Assembly: GCA_024235675.1 (NCBI GenBank)
Contig: JACKLZ010000001.1
Span: 496,001 to 560,000 of the forward strand
Reading direction: 5' to 3'
Length of the DNA stretch: 64,000 nucleotides
DNA from: Zoogloeaceae bacterium
GTDB lineage: Bacteria > Pseudomonadota > Gammaproteobacteria > Burkholderiales > Rhodocyclaceae
The position numbers and the translations under genes were made by a program. Below are positions 63,370 through 64,000 of the stretch, piece by piece. The notes under the pieces are model-generated. The model searched no databases. It was not told where the DNA came from and saw only the letters and a list, made by a program, of their open reading frames with translations. Each line of letters begins with the position of its first letter. Within the stretch, counting starts at the first letter, position 1.

Positions 63370-63732
63370 ATGAGTTCAACCCAACACAGCGATCTGCTGG
63401 CCTTGCGCGACGCGCTTCGGGCTTTTGCCGAAGCGCGGGACTGGGGGCAGTTTCATACACCCAAGAACCTCGCCATGGCCTTGATTGGCGAGGCCGCGGA
63501 AGTCGTTGAGCATTTTCAGTGGCGAACCGCTGAAGCGTCGGCGGCCTTGCCGGAGGCTGATCGTGCAGAAGTGGCGCTCGAACTGGCTGATGTGCTGTTG
63601 TATCTGGTGCGTCTTGCCGACGTTCTCGGCGTTGATCTGGCCGACGCGGCTCAGCGCAAACTGCTCATCAATGAAACCCGGTATCCTGCCGACAAAGCCC
63701 ACGGCCGGGCCGACAAATACACACGGCTTTAA
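63370..63732 (+). CDS. MazG-like nucleotide pyrophosphohydrolase (dCTPase type)
   Basis: About 120-aa all-alpha NTP pyrophosphohydrolase. Metal-binding pattern EAAEVVEHFQW (ExxE) and ELADVLLYLVRLADVLG (ExxD), as in DCTPP1/RS21-C6 house-cleaning enzymes that remove non-canonical or excess dNTPs. GTG 63364 is an alternative start, 3 bases after the rlmJ stop, so the genes are coupled. Confidence 0.9.
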   Translation: MSSTQHSDLLALRDALRAFAEARDWGQFHTPKNLAMALIGEAAEVVEHFQWRTAEASAALPEADRAEVALELADVLLYLVRLADVLGVDLADAAQRKLLINETRYPADKAHGRADKYTRL

Positions 63733-63779
63733 GCGTCAGCCCATGCCCGAACGCGTTACGTCGGGCAACTGGGCAAAGC

Positions 63780-64000
63780 TCAGATCAAGACCACCTCGTC
63801 GAGCGTGATATCCACGATCAGGTCGTTCGACAGCGCTTCGAGGTCCGACTGCAAGGCTGCGGCATCGAGATCCGGCCCACCTTGTAGACTGGCTTTGGCG
63901 TGGAACATGGTCTCGCCTGACATTGCTGCGCTTGAGGTGAGCGTACTCAGTTCTTCAACGTTAACTGCGTGGCGCACGAGCACCTGCGATACCTCGCGCA
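63780..64000 (-). CDS. ACT-domain protein, GcvR-like (partial)
   Basis: The visible C-terminal 72 codons (frame open to the window edge) read LVRHAVNVEELSTLTSSAAMSGETMFHAKASL...SNDLIVDITLDEVV. This resembles the second ACT domain of glycine-cleavage-system repressor GcvR-type proteins. The start lies beyond 64000. Confidence 0.7.
   Translation of the reverse strand, partial: REVSQVLVRHAVNVEELSTLTSSAAMSGETMFHAKASLQGGPDLDAAALQSDLEALSNDLIVDITLDEVVLI

Noticed and set aside
63739..63774. Terminator between the MazG-like and GcvR-like genes
   Set aside because: Only short stems with a bulge and no T-run; not strong enough to list as a feature.

Overview
The window is high-GC proteobacterial chromosome. 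Gene content and order (pyrG-kdsA-eno-ftsB, a large NAD-dependent glutamate dehydrogenase, acetoacetyl-CoA synthetase, TAXI-TRAP transporter, M23 peptidase next to a bactofilin) suggest a betaproteobacterium, probably of the Azoarcus/Thauera (Rhodocyclales) type. That placement is inferred from gene content; no rRNA is present. No tRNA or CRISPR array was seen.

Layout. 1-5.85 kb: ppsA, then an M23 peptidase / coiled-coil protein / bactofilin group and an NfeD-SPFH membrane pair. 5.85-11.6 kb (minus strand): five genes, each overlapping the next by 4 bp, forming a polyprenyl-phosphate glycosylation unit (PAP2 phosphatase, flippase-like protein, GT2 transferase, two GT39 transferases). 11.8-16.2 kb: purL and a small DUF3592-like membrane protein.

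16.4-28.3 kb: a chromosomal integron. An intI gene on the minus strand is followed by attI and 17 recognisable attC sites that delimit small cassettes. Most cassettes encode unknown, membrane or lipoprotein products; others encode a HEPN-motif protein, a tautomerase-like protein and a broken HNH protein. One 419-bp cassette is present twice, apparently without change. An IS5-type element (20265-21590) sits exactly in an attC core with a TTAG duplication. An IS3-type element (25127-26443) joins the remains of two different cassettes. One attC has lost its stem. A rho-independent terminator closes the array.

28.4-40.4 kb (minus strand): a probable six-gene operon: a PuuR-like XRE-cupin regulator, a nitrilase-family amidohydrolase, an ATP-grasp ligase with an optional membrane anchor, a C45 (acyltransferase/amidohydrolase) protein, a 919-aa Orn/Lys/Arg-type decarboxylase and the 1606-aa NAD-glutamate dehydrogenase. 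I do not recognise this set as a described pathway. Its enzyme classes and its neighbours (MocR regulator, gabD, gabT and a TAXI-TRAP transporter, 40.7-48.9 kb) point to diamine / omega-amino acid / glutamate metabolism feeding succinate.

48.97-64 kb: housekeeping genes: ETF-ubiquinone oxidoreductase, thioesterase, aacS, isochorismatase-like hydrolase, pyrG, kdsA, eno, ftsB, CBS protein, NlpC/P60 lipoprotein, dtd, SIMPL protein, EamA transporter, gamma-carbonic-anhydrase-like protein, rlmJ, a MazG-like pyrophosphohydrolase and, at the edge, a partial ACT-domain (GcvR-like) gene.
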